Shown here: piece after piece, positions 35,499 to 45,995 of the stretch | Position numbering within the stretch: the first letter of the stretch is position 1 | Layout of the letters: every line of letters begins with the position of its first letter | Assembly (NCBI GenBank): GCA_024233215.1 | Contig: JACKPW010000019.1 | Location: forward strand, 79,289 to 143,288 | Direction of reading: 5' to 3' | Length of the DNA stretch: 64,000 bases | Source: Verrucomicrobiales bacterium | Lineage (GTDB): Bacteria > Verrucomicrobiota > Verrucomicrobiia > Limisphaerales > J093 | Translations under genes and position numbers: made by a program | The notes under the pieces: generated by a model | The model's input: the letters and a program-made list of their open reading frames with translations, nothing else | Told to the model about the DNA's origin: nothing | The model's database searches: none

Positions 35499-36371
35499 CT
35501 AGTTGCCACCGCCCGGAAGCGGGGGCAGATCCGGCAGGGCAACCGGCAACGAGCGTCCCAGTTCGCTGAGTCCGGGGGCGTACTCCTTGGCCAGGGATTT
35601 GAGCAATCCCTTCTGGTCGGCGGTCAGGCTGGCGTTCGCTGCCAGTTCCTTGATGGCGGGCAGCGCCGCCGCCACCTGTCCTTGACGCAGGGAATTGACC
35701 ACTGTCGCCACCTGCCCCTGCGCCCCGTCCAGTGCCGACAGGTTCTTCTGGGCCAGAAACGCGGCGGAAAGATTGCGCATTTCGGTCGCGAGTTCCTTCT
35801 GCTGCGGGGTGAGGTTGGACTTCATCAACTGGTTGCACACCCCAAGGGCCCCCGTGTCCTTGCCTTCCAACAACGACTTGACGGCGGTCTCCACCGAACC
35901 CGCCAGACCGGCGTCCGCTTCCAATGACTGCTTCAGACTGGTGGCCGTCTGTCCCAGGTCGCCGCCGATGGAGTTCAGCACGGAATCGGCATTGTCAGTG
36001 CCGAGGGACTTCAGCAGCCCGCCCCAGTCGGCCCCGTTGCCCTTCGCGATCTCACCCAGCACCCGGGCGGCCACCGGAGCGTTGCTGGCTTCGCCCGAGA
36101 TCCCGGGACTTTGGGGCAGGAGGTTGCGCGCCTGGTCACCCAGCAGGGCCTCGGCGGCCTGCACCACTGCCCGGGCCTGCGCGTTCGAGTTGCCGGCGGC
36201 CGGGGCCGGTGTGGCGGCTGCGTCTGCCCGGGCCGACTGACCGCCGGCCTGTGGCGACGTGGCCTGCTGGCCGGATGACCGGGACTCGGATTCCGACTTG
36301 GAGCATGCGGTCAACAGCAATCCTACGGCGAGAGACGCAAGCACGGGAACAACGCGATTCATCATGGCCAA
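35499..36371 (-). CDS. putative lipoprotein of unknown function
   Basis: This 290-residue protein has a lipoprotein signal (VLASLAVGLLLTAC, lipidated Cys23) followed by a Ser/Gln/Ala linker of about 45 residues. The rest is almost wholly helical and Ala/Leu/Gln rich (VVQAAEALLGDQARNLLP, GGDLGQTATSLKQSLEADAG, TPQQKELATEMRNLSAAFLA), ending in Pro-Leu-Pro-Gly. It may be a periplasmic helical-bundle protein. An alternative ATG at 36362 shortens it by three residues. No family is recognised. It lies upstream of the CAP gene with a 54-bp gap and may share its transcript. Confidence 0.7.
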   Translation of the reverse strand: MAMMNRVVPVLASLAVGLLLTACSKSESESRSSGQQATSPQAGGQSARADAAATPAPAAGNSNAQARAVVQAAEALLGDQARNLLPQSPGISGEASNAPVAARVLGEIAKGNGADWGGLLKSLGTDNADSVLNSIGGDLGQTATSLKQSLEADAGLAGSVETAVKSLLEGKDTGALGVCNQLMKSNLTPQQKELATEMRNLSAAFLAQKNLSALDGAQGQVATVVNSLRQGQVAAALPAIKELAANASLTADQKGLLKSLAKEYAPGLSELGRSLPVALPDLPPLPGGGN

Positions 36372-36570
36372 GGAGACTAGGCAGATCCTCCCCGCAACGC
36401 AATCCTGCCGGGACGGGCCCCAGCAATCCTCATCATGACGGAACGCCGATCTTCGATCGGCTTACCGCGAACGAAGACCCGGACGTTACCTGGGCTCCAC
36501 TCCCCAAAGCCGGCAACGGGCGCCAACGGCCTTGCCGGGGAATCCCTTTCCTTCGGCCCACCGGTGGTCT

Positions 36571-37152
36571 TTAGAGTTCCAGCAACCGGATGTTGCGGAA
36601 ATCAAAGGCCCGGTCCTCCGCCTGAATCCCCAGATACCCGCGCTCCGCATCCAGTTGATCGAACTCCCAGGCCCGTTCCCCATCGACGTCCAGCGACGCG
36701 GTGCTCCCCTTCACCACCAACCGCAGCTTCACCCACTGGCCGACCGGCACTCCGGGTGTGCGGGCAGGGACCTTGGCGCTGTAGCCTTTCACCAGGCCGC
36801 CCAGCATGTCGTGCCGAAGGTTCACCTGCCAACCGCCGTCCGGCCACGGCTTCCCATCGAGTCCGGCGCGGAAATACAGGCCGCTGTCGTAATTCTCCAC
36901 CAGCGGACAACACTCGAATTCGAGGATGAAATCGCCGTATCTCCGCTCCGTTCGCAGCCAACCCATGCCCCGCACGAGCCGGATGCAGTCCTCGTGGGTT
37001 TCAAAGGTGACATCATTGACGGCATGCCAACCCGCCAGACTCCGACCGTCGAAGAGGGGCTGCCAGCGGGATTCCGCAGCGTGGGAAAACAGGGACACGG
37101 CCGGAGCCAGCAGGCCCAGCACGCCAATCAAGGTGAGGGAACGATGTGTCAT
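36571..37152 (-). CDS. exported 3-keto-disaccharide hydrolase (DUF1080) domain protein
   Basis: This second DUF1080 protein has 193 residues from the ATG at 37152. The signal peptide (LTLIGVLGLLAPAVSLF, cleaved near SHA-AE) is followed by the family core: WQPLFDGRSLAGWHAVND, GWLRTERRYGDFILEFEC, NYDSGLYFRAG, the loop around NLRHDMLGGL, WVKLRLVVKG, ASLDVDGERAW and the end GYLGIQAEDRAFDFRNIRL. It is closer to the classical DUF1080 consensus (LFDGKSLxGW) than the copy at 4949. It is transcribed divergently from clpP with a 113-bp intergenic region that holds the clpP promoter. No partner oxidoreductase is adjacent. Confidence 0.9.
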   Translation of the reverse strand: MTHRSLTLIGVLGLLAPAVSLFSHAAESRWQPLFDGRSLAGWHAVNDVTFETHEDCIRLVRGMGWLRTERRYGDFILEFECCPLVENYDSGLYFRAGLDGKPWPDGGWQVNLRHDMLGGLVKGYSAKVPARTPGVPVGQWVKLRLVVKGSTASLDVDGERAWEFDQLDAERGYLGIQAEDRAFDFRNIRLLEL

Positions 37153-37222
37153 GGCGGAGGATGACTTCGCGCCTTTCACCCGCATGTGTCAAGCCAGCCG
37201 GCCCCGGTTCTTCCCGCGTCAC

Positions 37223-37251
37223 TTGACGCCTTGCGCCCGCTTGGCTAGCTT
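37223..37251 (+). promoter_or_regulatory. sigma-70-type promoter of clpP
   Basis: A TTGACG -35 hexamer (37223-37228), a 17-bp spacer and a TAGCTT -10 hexamer (37246-37251) end 14 bp before the clpP ATG at 37266, inside the divergent gap. This is one of the closest matches to the vegetative consensus seen in the intergenic DNA. The leader would be very short. Confidence 0.5.
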
Positions 37252-37265
37252 GGCTCCCGTTGAGC

Positions 37266-37904
37266 ATGGAACCTACTCAAAACTTCCTGGTCCCGATGGT
37301 GGTCGAGCAGACGGGCCGCGGCGAACGCGGCTACGACATCTACTCGCGGCTGTTGGTGGACCGCATCATCTTCCTGCAGACGCCCATCGACGACACGGTG
37401 GCGGGCGTGATCATTGCGCAACTCCTGTTTCTGCAGATGTCCGACCCGCAGAAGGACATTCATCTGTATCTCATGTCGCCCGGAGGGAGCGTAACCGCGG
37501 GCCTGGCGATCTATGACACGCTGCAGTTCCTGACCTGCGACGTGAACACCTATTGCGTCGGCCAGGCGGCCAGCATGGGAGCCGTGCTGCTGGCGGCGGG
37601 CACGAAAGGCAAGCGATTCGCCCTGCCCAACGCCCGGATCATGATTCACCAACCGTGGGGCGGCGTGCAGGGACAGGCCTCCGACATCAGCATTCAAGCG
37701 AAGGAGATTCTGCGCCTGAAGGACCGCCTGAACGAAATCCTGTCCCACCACACCGGCAAGGACATCGAGGAAATCGCGCGCGACACGGATCGTGACCGCT
37801 TCATGTCCGCGGAGGAAGCCCGGGCCTACGGTCTGGTGGACGAGGTGGTGAAGTCCCGGAAGGAGGTCGCCAGTCTGGCCGAGGCGGATTCCTCCAAGTC
37901 CTGA
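37266..37904 (+). CDS. clpP: ATP-dependent Clp protease proteolytic subunit
   Basis: ClpP is the serine-protease barrel that degrades substrates unfolded by ClpX. The 212-residue protein from the ATG at 37266 shows the catalytic Ser103 in GQAASMGA, His128 in MIHQP and an Asp in the DTDRDRF segment. The substrate-groove loop [15 protein letters not shown] and the hydrophobic axial-entry N-terminus ([10 protein letters not shown]) are also present. The length is typical (about 200). A TTG two codons upstream is a less likely start. It is followed 14 bp later by clpX, giving the usual clpP-clpX operon, but no trigger factor gene precedes it. Confidence 0.97.
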   Translation: MEPTQNFLVPMVVEQTGRGERGYDIYSRLLVDRIIFLQTPIDDTVAGVIIAQLLFLQMSDPQKDIHLYLMSPGGSVTAGLAIYDTLQFLTCDVNTYCVGQAASMGAVLLAAGTKGKRFALPNARIMIHQPWGGVQGQASDISIQAKEILRLKDRLNEILSHHTGKDIEEIARDTDRDRFMSAEEARAYGLVDEVVKSRKEVASLAEADSSKS

Positions 37905-37918
37905 TCCTTCGGCATCCC

Positions 37919-39208
37919 ATGGCCCGCCCCACTCAACTGACCCTGTGCAGCTTCTGCGGCAAGTCGCACTCCGAGGTCAAGAAGCTGATTCAGGGACCCG
38001 GAGTCTACATCTGCGACAGCTGCGTCCTGCTCTGCAAGAGCGTGCTGGATCGCGAGTTGAAGGCGGACGAGACCAAGGCAGTGCCAAAATGGCGGGTGCC
38101 CCGCCCGGCGGAGATCAAGGCGCGCCTGGACGAGTACTGCATCGCCCAGGGCCAGACCAAGAAGGCCCTCGCGGTGGCGGTGCACAATCATTACAAGCGC
38201 CTGATGGCCGAAGGTGTGCTGGCCCCGCAGGGCCCGGCACGCGAGGACACGACGGATCACGACCACGTCGAGATTGAGAAGAGCAACATTCTCCTCGTCG
38301 GCCCCACCGGCAGCGGCAAGACCCTCCTGGCCCGTTCGCTGGCCCGCGCGCTCGAGGTCCCCTTTGCCATCGCGGACGCCACCACGCTGACCGAGGCCGG
38401 CTACGTCGGTGAGGACGTGGAGAACATCATCCTGCGGCTGCTGCAGAACGCGGATTACGACGTCCGGAGGGCGCAGATGGGCATCATCTACATCGATGAG
38501 ATCGACAAGATCGCACGCCGCACGGAAAACGTCTCCATCACCCGCGATGTCTCCGGGGAAGGGGTGCAGCAGGCGCTGTTGAAGATCCTCGAGGGCACCA
38601 TCTGCAACGTGCCGCCCCAGGGCGGCCGCAAGCACCCCCAACAGGAATACCTGAAGGTCGATACCACCAACATCCTGTTCATCTGCGGGGGCGCCTTCGT
38701 CGGCCTCGAAAAGGTGATCCACCGCCGGCTGGGACACCGGGTGATGGGATTCGGTGCCTCGGACCACCAGGTCGAGGCCACCGCCCTGCGCCCGCAGGAG
38801 GTGCTGCAGTTTCTCGAACCCGAGGATCTCCTCACCTTCGGCTTCATCCCGGAATTTATCGGGCGCCTCCCCATCACCTCCGTCCTGGAGGAATTGAGTG
38901 CGGACGAACTGGTTCAGGTCATGACCGAGCCCCGCAACGCACTGGTCAAGCAGTATGCCCGGCTGATGGCCATGGAAGGCGTGGAAATCGAGTTCACCGA
39001 GGAAGCCTTGCGGGAACTGGCCACCCGGGCCATCCGAAAAGGTACCGGCGCCCGGGCCCTGCGCGGCATGGTCGAACGACTCATGCTCGACCTGATGTAT
39101 GAGGTCCCGGAGGAAACCGACGTGGCCGGCATCACGGTCACCCGGTCTGCGGTCCTGGGTGAGGACACCCCGTTGATCCGGCGAAAGCCCAGGCAGGCAG
39201 CCGCCTGA
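37919..39208 (+). CDS. clpX: ATP-dependent Clp protease ATP-binding subunit ClpX
   Basis: ClpX is the AAA+ unfoldase partner of ClpP. In its 429 residues the N-terminal zinc-binding domain has C10-x2-C13 and C32-x2-C35 ([18 protein letters not shown]), which recognises adaptors and dimerises. Walker A GPTGSGKT is at 128-135, Walker B is [10 protein letters not shown], the pore loop GYVGED follows TEAG, and the [11 protein letters not shown] segment and sensor-2 region GARALRG are present. The IGF-type ClpP-contact loop is not an obvious exact match: the sequence around RVMGFGAS occupies that position. The gene is in an operon with clpP and convergent with carB2. Confidence 0.96.
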   Translation: MARPTQLTLCSFCGKSHSEVKKLIQGPGVYICDSCVLLCKSVLDRELKADETKAVPKWRVPRPAEIKARLDEYCIAQGQTKKALAVAVHNHYKRLMAEGVLAPQGPAREDTTDHDHVEIEKSNILLVGPTGSGKTLLARSLARALEVPFAIADATTLTEAGYVGEDVENIILRLLQNADYDVRRAQMGIIYIDEIDKIARRTENVSITRDVSGEGVQQALLKILEGTICNVPPQGGRKHPQQEYLKVDTTNILFICGGAFVGLEKVIHRRLGHRVMGFGASDHQVEATALRPQEVLQFLEPEDLLTFGFIPEFIGRLPITSVLEELSADELVQVMTEPRNALVKQYARLMAMEGVEIEFTEEALRELATRAIRKGTGARALRGMVERLMLDLMYEVPEETDVAGITVTRSAVLGEDTPLIRRKPRQAAA

Positions 39209-39237
39209 TCCGGCACCGACAGGGTCCACCCGGCCGG

Positions 39238-41043
39238 TCAGGGATGCTCCCCGTGAAATGCCTGGAGAGGCTTCACGTCGTAGCCCGACTTCTTGAGCGC
39301 GGCAATGCCCAGGGCCGCCGCCCGCGCACCGCCCAGCGTGGTCATGATCGGGGTGCCCGTCAGCACGGCCGTGGAACGGATCTTCACCTCGTCCGCGCGC
39401 GGCACCTGCCCCGAGGGCGTGTTGATCACCAACTGGATCTCACGGTTCTTCAGCAGGTCGAGCGCGTTGGGACGGCCTTCCTGCAACTTGAACACCGTCT
39501 CCACCTCCAAACCCGCCTGCATCAACACCTCGGCCGTGCCACTGGTCGAAACGATTCGAAAACCGAGGTCGGCAAACAACCGGGCCACCTCCCCCACATG
39601 AGGTTTGTGGGCGTCACTGACACTGATGAACAGGCGCCCGGACAAAGGAAGCGGACTCCCGGCCGCCATCTGGGACTTCGCATACGCAATCCCCAGATCC
39701 GCGTCGATTCCCATCACCTCGCCGGTCGACCGCATTTCGGGGGTCAGCACGATGTCCTGGCCGGGAAAGCGGTTGAACGGGAACACCGACTCCTTCACGG
39801 CCCAGTAGTTCCGCCGGACCTCCCCGGTGAACCCAAGTTCCTTGAGCGTGCGCCCGGCCATGACCTTGGCCGCAAGCTTCGCCAGCGGCACGCCAATCGC
39901 CTTGCTCACGAACGGCACGGTGCGCGAGGCGCGGGGGTTCACCTCCAGCACATAGACCACCTCGTCCTTCACCGCGTATTGGACATTCATCAGACCGGAA
40001 ACGCGTAATTCCCGGGTCATCGCATGCGTGTGCTCGCGGATGGTCTGGATCGTCCGGTCCGACAGCGTGTGCGGGGGCAACACCATGGCGGCGTCCCCGG
40101 AATGCACGCCTGCGAACTCGATGTGCTCGAGCATTCCCCCCACCACAATGGTGCCGTCCTCCGGATTGTCGAAGTTACCGACGTCCGCGATGCAATCGAC
40201 ATCGACCTCGATGGCGTCCTCGAGGAACTTGTCCACCAGCACGGGACGCTTGCGCGAGGCCTCCACGGCAAACCGCATGTAGTGCTGCAGTTCGGCATCG
40301 CTGTAGACAATCTGCATCGCGCGTCCCCCCAGCACGAAGGAGGGCCGGACCAGCACCGGGTAACCCAGGCCCCGGGCGATCTCGAGGGCCTCCGCCTCGT
40401 TGGTGGCGGTGCCGTTGGCCGGTTGCGCGATGCCCAGTTTGTTCAGCATGGCGGCAAACAGCTTGCGATCCTCCGCCATCTCGATGCTCTGGGGCGAGGT
40501 GCCGATGATGTTCACCCCGTTGGCCTGCAATCCCAGGGCCAGATTCAAGGGCGTTTGCCCGCCAAACTGGGCGATGGCTCCCCAGCACTTCTCACGATGG
40601 TAGATGTGCAGGACGTCCTCGAGCGTCAAGGGCTCAAAATACAGCCGGTCGCTCGTGTCGTAATCCGTGGAGACCGTCTCGGGATTCGAGTTCACCATGA
40701 TGGTCTCGAAGTCATCCTCCTTGAGGGCGAACGCCGCATGCACGCAGCAATAGTCGAACTCAATGCCCTGCCCGATCCGGTTGGGGCCGCCGCCCAGGAT
40801 CATCACCTTGCGCCGGTCCGACGGCGTCACCTCGTCATCCCCGCGGTCGTACGAGGAGTAGTAATACGGGGTGAAGGCCGCAAACTCGGCGGCACACGTG
40901 TCGACCAGGCGATAGGCCGGAAGCAAGCCCAGACGGTGCCGCTCGGCCCTGACCTCATCCTCGGAACAGCCGGTCAGGCTGGCAATCTGACGGTCGGAGA
41001 AACCGTGCGACTTGGCTTTGGCAAGCAACTCGGGAGTCAACAT
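39238..41043 (-). CDS. carB: carbamoyl-phosphate synthase large subunit, C-terminal half (split CarB)
   Basis: The 601-residue protein corresponds to roughly the last 55-60 percent of a standard ~1070-residue CarB. It starts with the oligomerisation-type segment (MLTPELLAKAKSHGFSDRQI) and DTCAAEFAAFTPYYYSSY. It then has the second carbamate-kinase ATP-grasp half (MILGGGPNRIGQGIEFDYCC, NPETVSTDYDTSDRLYFEP, VRPSFVLGGRAMQIVY, GLMNVQYAVKDEVVYVLEVN) and a C-terminal MGS-like allosteric domain (LFISVSDAHKPHVGEVARL, ILTGTP-like end). The first ATP-grasp half and glutamine amidotransferase are not in this window. The ATG at 41043 lies 7 nt after the stop of the membrane-protein gene, so this is a true free-standing gene start and not a deletion edge. 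Confidence 0.9.
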   Translation of the reverse strand: MLTPELLAKAKSHGFSDRQIASLTGCSEDEVRAERHRLGLLPAYRLVDTCAAEFAAFTPYYYSSYDRGDDEVTPSDRRKVMILGGGPNRIGQGIEFDYCCVHAAFALKEDDFETIMVNSNPETVSTDYDTSDRLYFEPLTLEDVLHIYHREKCWGAIAQFGGQTPLNLALGLQANGVNIIGTSPQSIEMAEDRKLFAAMLNKLGIAQPANGTATNEAEALEIARGLGYPVLVRPSFVLGGRAMQIVYSDAELQHYMRFAVEASRKRPVLVDKFLEDAIEVDVDCIADVGNFDNPEDGTIVVGGMLEHIEFAGVHSGDAAMVLPPHTLSDRTIQTIREHTHAMTRELRVSGLMNVQYAVKDEVVYVLEVNPRASRTVPFVSKAIGVPLAKLAAKVMAGRTLKELGFTGEVRRNYWAVKESVFPFNRFPGQDIVLTPEMRSTGEVMGIDADLGIAYAKSQMAAGSPLPLSGRLFISVSDAHKPHVGEVARLFADLGFRIVSTSGTAEVLMQAGLEVETVFKLQEGRPNALDLLKNREIQLVINTPSGQVPRADEVKIRSTAVLTGTPIMTTLGGARAAALGIAALKKSGYDVKPLQAFHGEHP

Positions 41044-41050
41044 ACGGGCA

Positions 41051-42901
41051 TCATTGAGCAGGAACACTCGGCAGGGTCACATCGGGCACCGTCGGCAGCG
41101 CCACCGGCGGCGGGCTCAGATCGGGGGGCACGGCCTGCGCTTCGGCGGCGGCACGAGCCGCCTCGCTCCAGCGGGGCCGGTCCGCCAGAAAGAGCTGGTC
41201 AGGCATGTAGTAGCTCCAGACATCCTTCAGCGGGAACCCCGGCGGCAGTTCACCGCGCACAATGAGGTTGTGACTGAAACGCGACCAGTCGTAGTCGCGC
41301 CCCTGGATCACCGTCCGGAGAAACCGCACATCCGAACTCAGCTGGGTCAGGTAGAGCGCGGCGACCCGCTTGTGCCGGTCCTGGATCTCATAGAAGGTCG
41401 GGCCGTCCCGCGGGACCCAGATGCACTGCCGGTTCCCATACCAGGCCACGGCCCAGGGCATGTCGCTCATCATCAGCTCGTTCTGCCGGATGAGGTCCGC
41501 GTTATCCTGAATCCACTTCGGATAGTAGGGCGGGTAGTTGATGGGAACGCTGCGGGGCGGCAGGAACGTCAGCAACAACGGCAACCCGGCCACCACCAGC
41601 AGCACCACGATCAGGAAATGCCGGATCTCCTGGATGGGAAGTTCCATCTGGTCCAGCAGCGTGCTCAGGAATGCCGTGCCGTAGAGCACCAGCACCGGTG
41701 CCAGCAGGATCAGCAGGTTTTCGGAATTGATCACCGGGGATTCCTCGGACAGATGGGTGGTCCCCATCGCCTGCGTCAGACACAGCGTCCCCAGCGTCAG
41801 CAGGACAAAGAAACGCAGGCGGCTGAGCACGCCGTTGCGGTACTTCAACAGCAGGCCCGCCAGGAAGAACCCGCCCAGCCAACTGCCCCCCAGGGTGGGC
41901 AACTGCCCGGTAAGAATGCCCTCCAGGTTCACCACCAGCTTGCGCAGGTAGTCGTTCAAACCCACAAGTGCCAGCTCGGGATTCAGGGAGCGCTCCAGGG
42001 TGTTGCCCGGAAAGGCAATCGAGTCCTGGTCCACCGCAAACCCGGCCAGTCCAAAGAGATGGCCGGAAAGATGGTAGTTGCGCCAAAGCCAGCCCCCCAC
42101 CAGCAACCCGGTCACCCCCACCACCGTCACACTGATCTTCAGTCGGTGACGCCCGCAAAAAATCCACGTGTAGGCCACCATCGGTACCAGCAGGGCCAGC
42201 ATCGAATAGCGCGTCAATCCGGCCGCGGCAATCAACCCCCCGGCAACCGCCGCCCACCGCACCACCGCTCCCGACGCCCCCCCTTCATGGCAGCTCGTAT
42301 CCAACGCCACCACCGCCCGCACCAGCAGCGTCACCAGAAACATCACCAGCATCGTGGAAAGCCCCGACGTGCTGAATCGCCACAGGACATCCGAAGCCAG
42401 GAGGAACATCAGCGTGAGGATCGAGACCTCCATCGAGAACATCCGCGCCGCCAGCCCGCAGATCAGCCACAGCGTCAACAGGAAGAGCACCTGGTTGGCA
42501 ATCGCCATCAGCAGCTCGGGCTGATAGACCCAGAAGAAGGCGCCAATGTCGAAGTGGAACGGCAGGACCTTCATCAACCCCGCCACGAGAACCGGGTACC
42601 CGGGCGCCGTCATCAGGTCCGGATGCGGCGCCTTCGCAATCCCTGCGTCCAATCCCTGCTGCTGCTCGACCAGGTACAGGCTGAACGGCCGGACGCATTT
42701 CGTGGTGAAGCCCTCTCCGTCGGCGATATTCCGGGCGAGCTGCGCGCTCTCCATCGCCTCGGCAGTGTAGAAGTTCCTGAACTCGTGCGAGTTGTACCAC
42801 CACGCGAGCACCAGCACGGCCAGCGAGGCCGCCAGAACGCGGACGATCTTCGGCCCTTTGCCGACTTCCAACTGATAGATCAGTTCCTGTATGTGAGCCA
42901 T
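41051..42901 (-). CDS. GT-C-like polytopic membrane protein, probable glycosyltransferase
   Basis: This 616-residue membrane protein has about 10 hydrophobic segments (for example VLAASLAVLVLAWWY, LLMAIANQVLFLLTLWLICG, FLIVVLLVVAGLPLLLTFL). The first extracytoplasmic loop carries MESAQLARNIADGEGFTTK and is followed by a PGYPVLVAGLMK-type loop, features seen in polyprenyl-phosphate-sugar-dependent glycosyltransferases of GT-C fold. A soluble C-terminal domain (about 470-600; MPWAVAWYGNRQCIWVPRDG) ends in a Pro-rich tail. Donor and acceptor are unknown. It sits between an NtrC-like gene (36 bp upstream) and carB2 (7 nt downstream), all one strand. Co-transcription with a nitrogen regulator and a carbamoyl-phosphate gene may be incidental. 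Confidence 0.7.
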   Translation of the reverse strand: MAHIQELIYQLEVGKGPKIVRVLAASLAVLVLAWWYNSHEFRNFYTAEAMESAQLARNIADGEGFTTKCVRPFSLYLVEQQQGLDAGIAKAPHPDLMTAPGYPVLVAGLMKVLPFHFDIGAFFWVYQPELLMAIANQVLFLLTLWLICGLAARMFSMEVSILTLMFLLASDVLWRFSTSGLSTMLVMFLVTLLVRAVVALDTSCHEGGASGAVVRWAAVAGGLIAAAGLTRYSMLALLVPMVAYTWIFCGRHRLKISVTVVGVTGLLVGGWLWRNYHLSGHLFGLAGFAVDQDSIAFPGNTLERSLNPELALVGLNDYLRKLVVNLEGILTGQLPTLGGSWLGGFFLAGLLLKYRNGVLSRLRFFVLLTLGTLCLTQAMGTTHLSEESPVINSENLLILLAPVLVLYGTAFLSTLLDQMELPIQEIRHFLIVVLLVVAGLPLLLTFLPPRSVPINYPPYYPKWIQDNADLIRQNELMMSDMPWAVAWYGNRQCIWVPRDGPTFYEIQDRHKRVAALYLTQLSSDVRFLRTVIQGRDYDWSRFSHNLIVRGELPPGFPLKDVWSYYMPDQLFLADRPRWSEAARAAAEAQAVPPDLSPPPVALPTVPDVTLPSVPAQ

Positions 42902-42937
42902 GAATCGTCAGGCGCCCGCCTGAGGGACGATCGCGGG

Positions 42938-44335
42938 TCATCCACCGCGCGCATCGAAGTCCTCAAGCTGATAAACGTGTAACTTCCGGTGCAAGGTCCG
43001 CCGGCTGATGCCGAGCTGCTTCGCCGCCAGAGTGCGGTTGCCCCTGGTTTCCTGCAAGGCGTGAATGATTTGCTGACGCTCGGATTCCTTCAGCGTCAAT
43101 CCATCCGGCGCCGAAACCCGTGCGCGGCGGGGCGCACTGGGAAGGGTCGCTTCCCGGGGCTCGCGGACGCTGGTGGGAAGATCGCGCAGGCTGATCCGGT
43201 CCGTCCGGCACAGCGCCACCGCCCCCTCGATCGCATTCCGCAACTCCCGCACGTTCGCCGGCCACGGGTGCGCCAGCAGGGTGTTCATCGCGTCCATCGT
43301 GAACCCCGTCACCGCTTTGCCATACTGCCGGGCAATCTCCTTGAGGAAATGCGCCGCCAGCAGCGGTACATCGCCAATCCGATCCCGCAGGGGCGGCAAC
43401 CACAGTTCCACCACCCGCAGTCGAAAGAACAAGTCCTCGCGAAACGCCCGGGTCCGAACCAGTTCCTCCAAGTCGCGGTTCGTCGCCGCCACGAGCCGTA
43501 CGTCCACCGACACGGTCTTGTTCGACCCGAGCCGTTCGAAGGTCCGCTCCCCCAGCACCCGAAGCAGCTTCACCTGCGTGCTGGCATCGATTTCCCCGAT
43601 CTCATCCAGGAAGAGCGTGCCGCCGTTCGCCTGTTCGAAACGCCCGATCCGGCGCTCGTTCGCCCCGGTGAACGCCCCCTTCTCGTGGCCGAACAGCTCG
43701 CTCTCCAGCAGCGTGGCCGGCAGGGCGGCGCAATGCACCGTCACCAACGGCTGCCTCGCCCGCGGACTGAGGCGGTGGATCGCCTTGGCGAACATCTCCT
43801 TGCCCGTCCCGCTCTCCCCCTGGATCAAGACCGTCGCCGGCGTCGGCGCCACCTGCTTCACCACGTCGAACACCTCATGCATCGCGGGCGAGTTCCCAAT
43901 GATCTCCTCGATGCCAAACCGTTCGTCGAGCTGCGCGTGCAGGCTGCGGTTTTCGTCCTCCAGCCGGTGCTGACGAAGCGCCCGGGCAATCCGCATCTCG
44001 AGCTCGTCGATCTGCATCCGCCCCTTCGCAATGTAGTCATCCGCCCCGCGCTTCATCGCCTCCACGGCAAGTTCCTCGGAACCATACGCCGTCATGAGGA
44101 TGCAGACCGGCGGCCGCGAAAGGGATTTCGCCCGCGCAATCAACTTCATGCCGTCGTCCTTCGGCATGCGGAAATCCGTCAGCAACGCATCAAAGCGCTC
44201 GCGCTCCAGCAAATCCATCGCCATGGCGGCATCCTCCGCCACATACACGTCAAACCGCTCCTCCAACGCCGCGCGCAAGCCCTCCCGGGTGGGCTTCTCG
44301 TCGTCCACGATGAGCAACGTGGGCCTGTCTTCCAT
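42938..44335 (-). CDS. sigma-54-dependent NtrC-family response regulator
   Basis: This 465-residue activator has a receiver domain (acidic pocket D11-D12, phospho-acceptor D54 in LLTDFRMP, K104), an AAA+ sigma-54 interaction domain (Walker A GESGTGKE, the sigma-54 contact loop HEKGAFTGA, Walker B-region GTLFLDEIGEI) and a C-terminal Fis-type helix-turn-helix (RTLAAKQLGISRRTLHRKL). All functional motifs are intact. It is divergent from amt with a 142-bp gap holding a palindrome at 44428, so it may control ammonium transport; this is inference from position. No histidine kinase gene is nearby, and no clear -24/-12 sigma-54 promoter was found in front of amt. Confidence 0.95.
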   Translation of the reverse strand: MEDRPTLLIVDDEKPTREGLRAALEERFDVYVAEDAAMAMDLLERERFDALLTDFRMPKDDGMKLIARAKSLSRPPVCILMTAYGSEELAVEAMKRGADDYIAKGRMQIDELEMRIARALRQHRLEDENRSLHAQLDERFGIEEIIGNSPAMHEVFDVVKQVAPTPATVLIQGESGTGKEMFAKAIHRLSPRARQPLVTVHCAALPATLLESELFGHEKGAFTGANERRIGRFEQANGGTLFLDEIGEIDASTQVKLLRVLGERTFERLGSNKTVSVDVRLVAATNRDLEELVRTRAFREDLFFRLRVVELWLPPLRDRIGDVPLLAAHFLKEIARQYGKAVTGFTMDAMNTLLAHPWPANVRELRNAIEGAVALCRTDRISLRDLPTSVREPREATLPSAPRRARVSAPDGLTLKESERQQIIHALQETRGNRTLAAKQLGISRRTLHRKLHVYQLEDFDARGG

Positions 44336-44427
44336 AGCGCCGCGCCATTATGCCGGGGCCACGAACGGGATGCACCGAGTTTTTCCGTCGATCTCGGGAA
44401 GCCGCCCGCCCCTCCCGGCAATCCGGC

Positions 44428-44440
44428 CTAATCGGATTAG
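44428..44440. promoter_or_regulatory. palindromic site between ntrC-like gene and amt
   Basis: CTAATC-G-GATTAG is a perfect 6-bp inverted repeat with a 1-bp centre. An overlapping inverted pair AATCCG/CGGATT at 44420-44438 extends the symmetry. It sits 38 bp upstream of the amt ATG and 93 bp upstream of the ntrC-like start, a fitting place for a shared operator. A possible TTGACA (44442-44447) with TAGTAG (44466-44471) lies just downstream and would give an almost leaderless amt transcript. Confidence 0.4.
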
Positions 44441-44477
44441 TTTGACAGATGAATCAATGATGGGGTAGTAGGCATCC

Positions 44478-45854
<1,377 letters not shown>

Positions 45855-45870
45855 TATTCCCGCCCACCCA

Positions 45871-45987
45871 GTAGCCGCGGACGTCCAGTCCGCGCAAGAC
45901 CCCCCAGGCCACCCGGAGACCGCGGCACCACCCCTTCCGTCTCTCACCGGACCCGGAGGGCTTGCGCCGACTGATGTCGGCGGCTAC
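45871..45987. repeat. MITE-like element GTAGCCGC family, copy 3 (tandem unit A)
   Basis: It begins GTAGCCGCGGACGTCCAGTC and ends with its inverted counterpart CGACTGATGTCGGCGGCTAC. It is followed 8 bp later by a nearly identical unit (45996-46107), giving a direct tandem repeat with a 125-bp period. Members of the same family lie at 24582-24775. Confidence 0.7.
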
Positions 45988-45995
45988 GTGACCCA

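Noticed and set aside
41012..42982. 656-codon plus-strand frame across the membrane-protein gene
   Set aside because: The peptide is Gln/His/Arg-rich shadow sequence. The minus-strand frame has ordered membrane helices.
44336..44477. Sigma-54 (-24/-12) promoter for amt
   Set aside because: No TGGCAC-N5-TTGC-type match was found on the plus strand of this gap.
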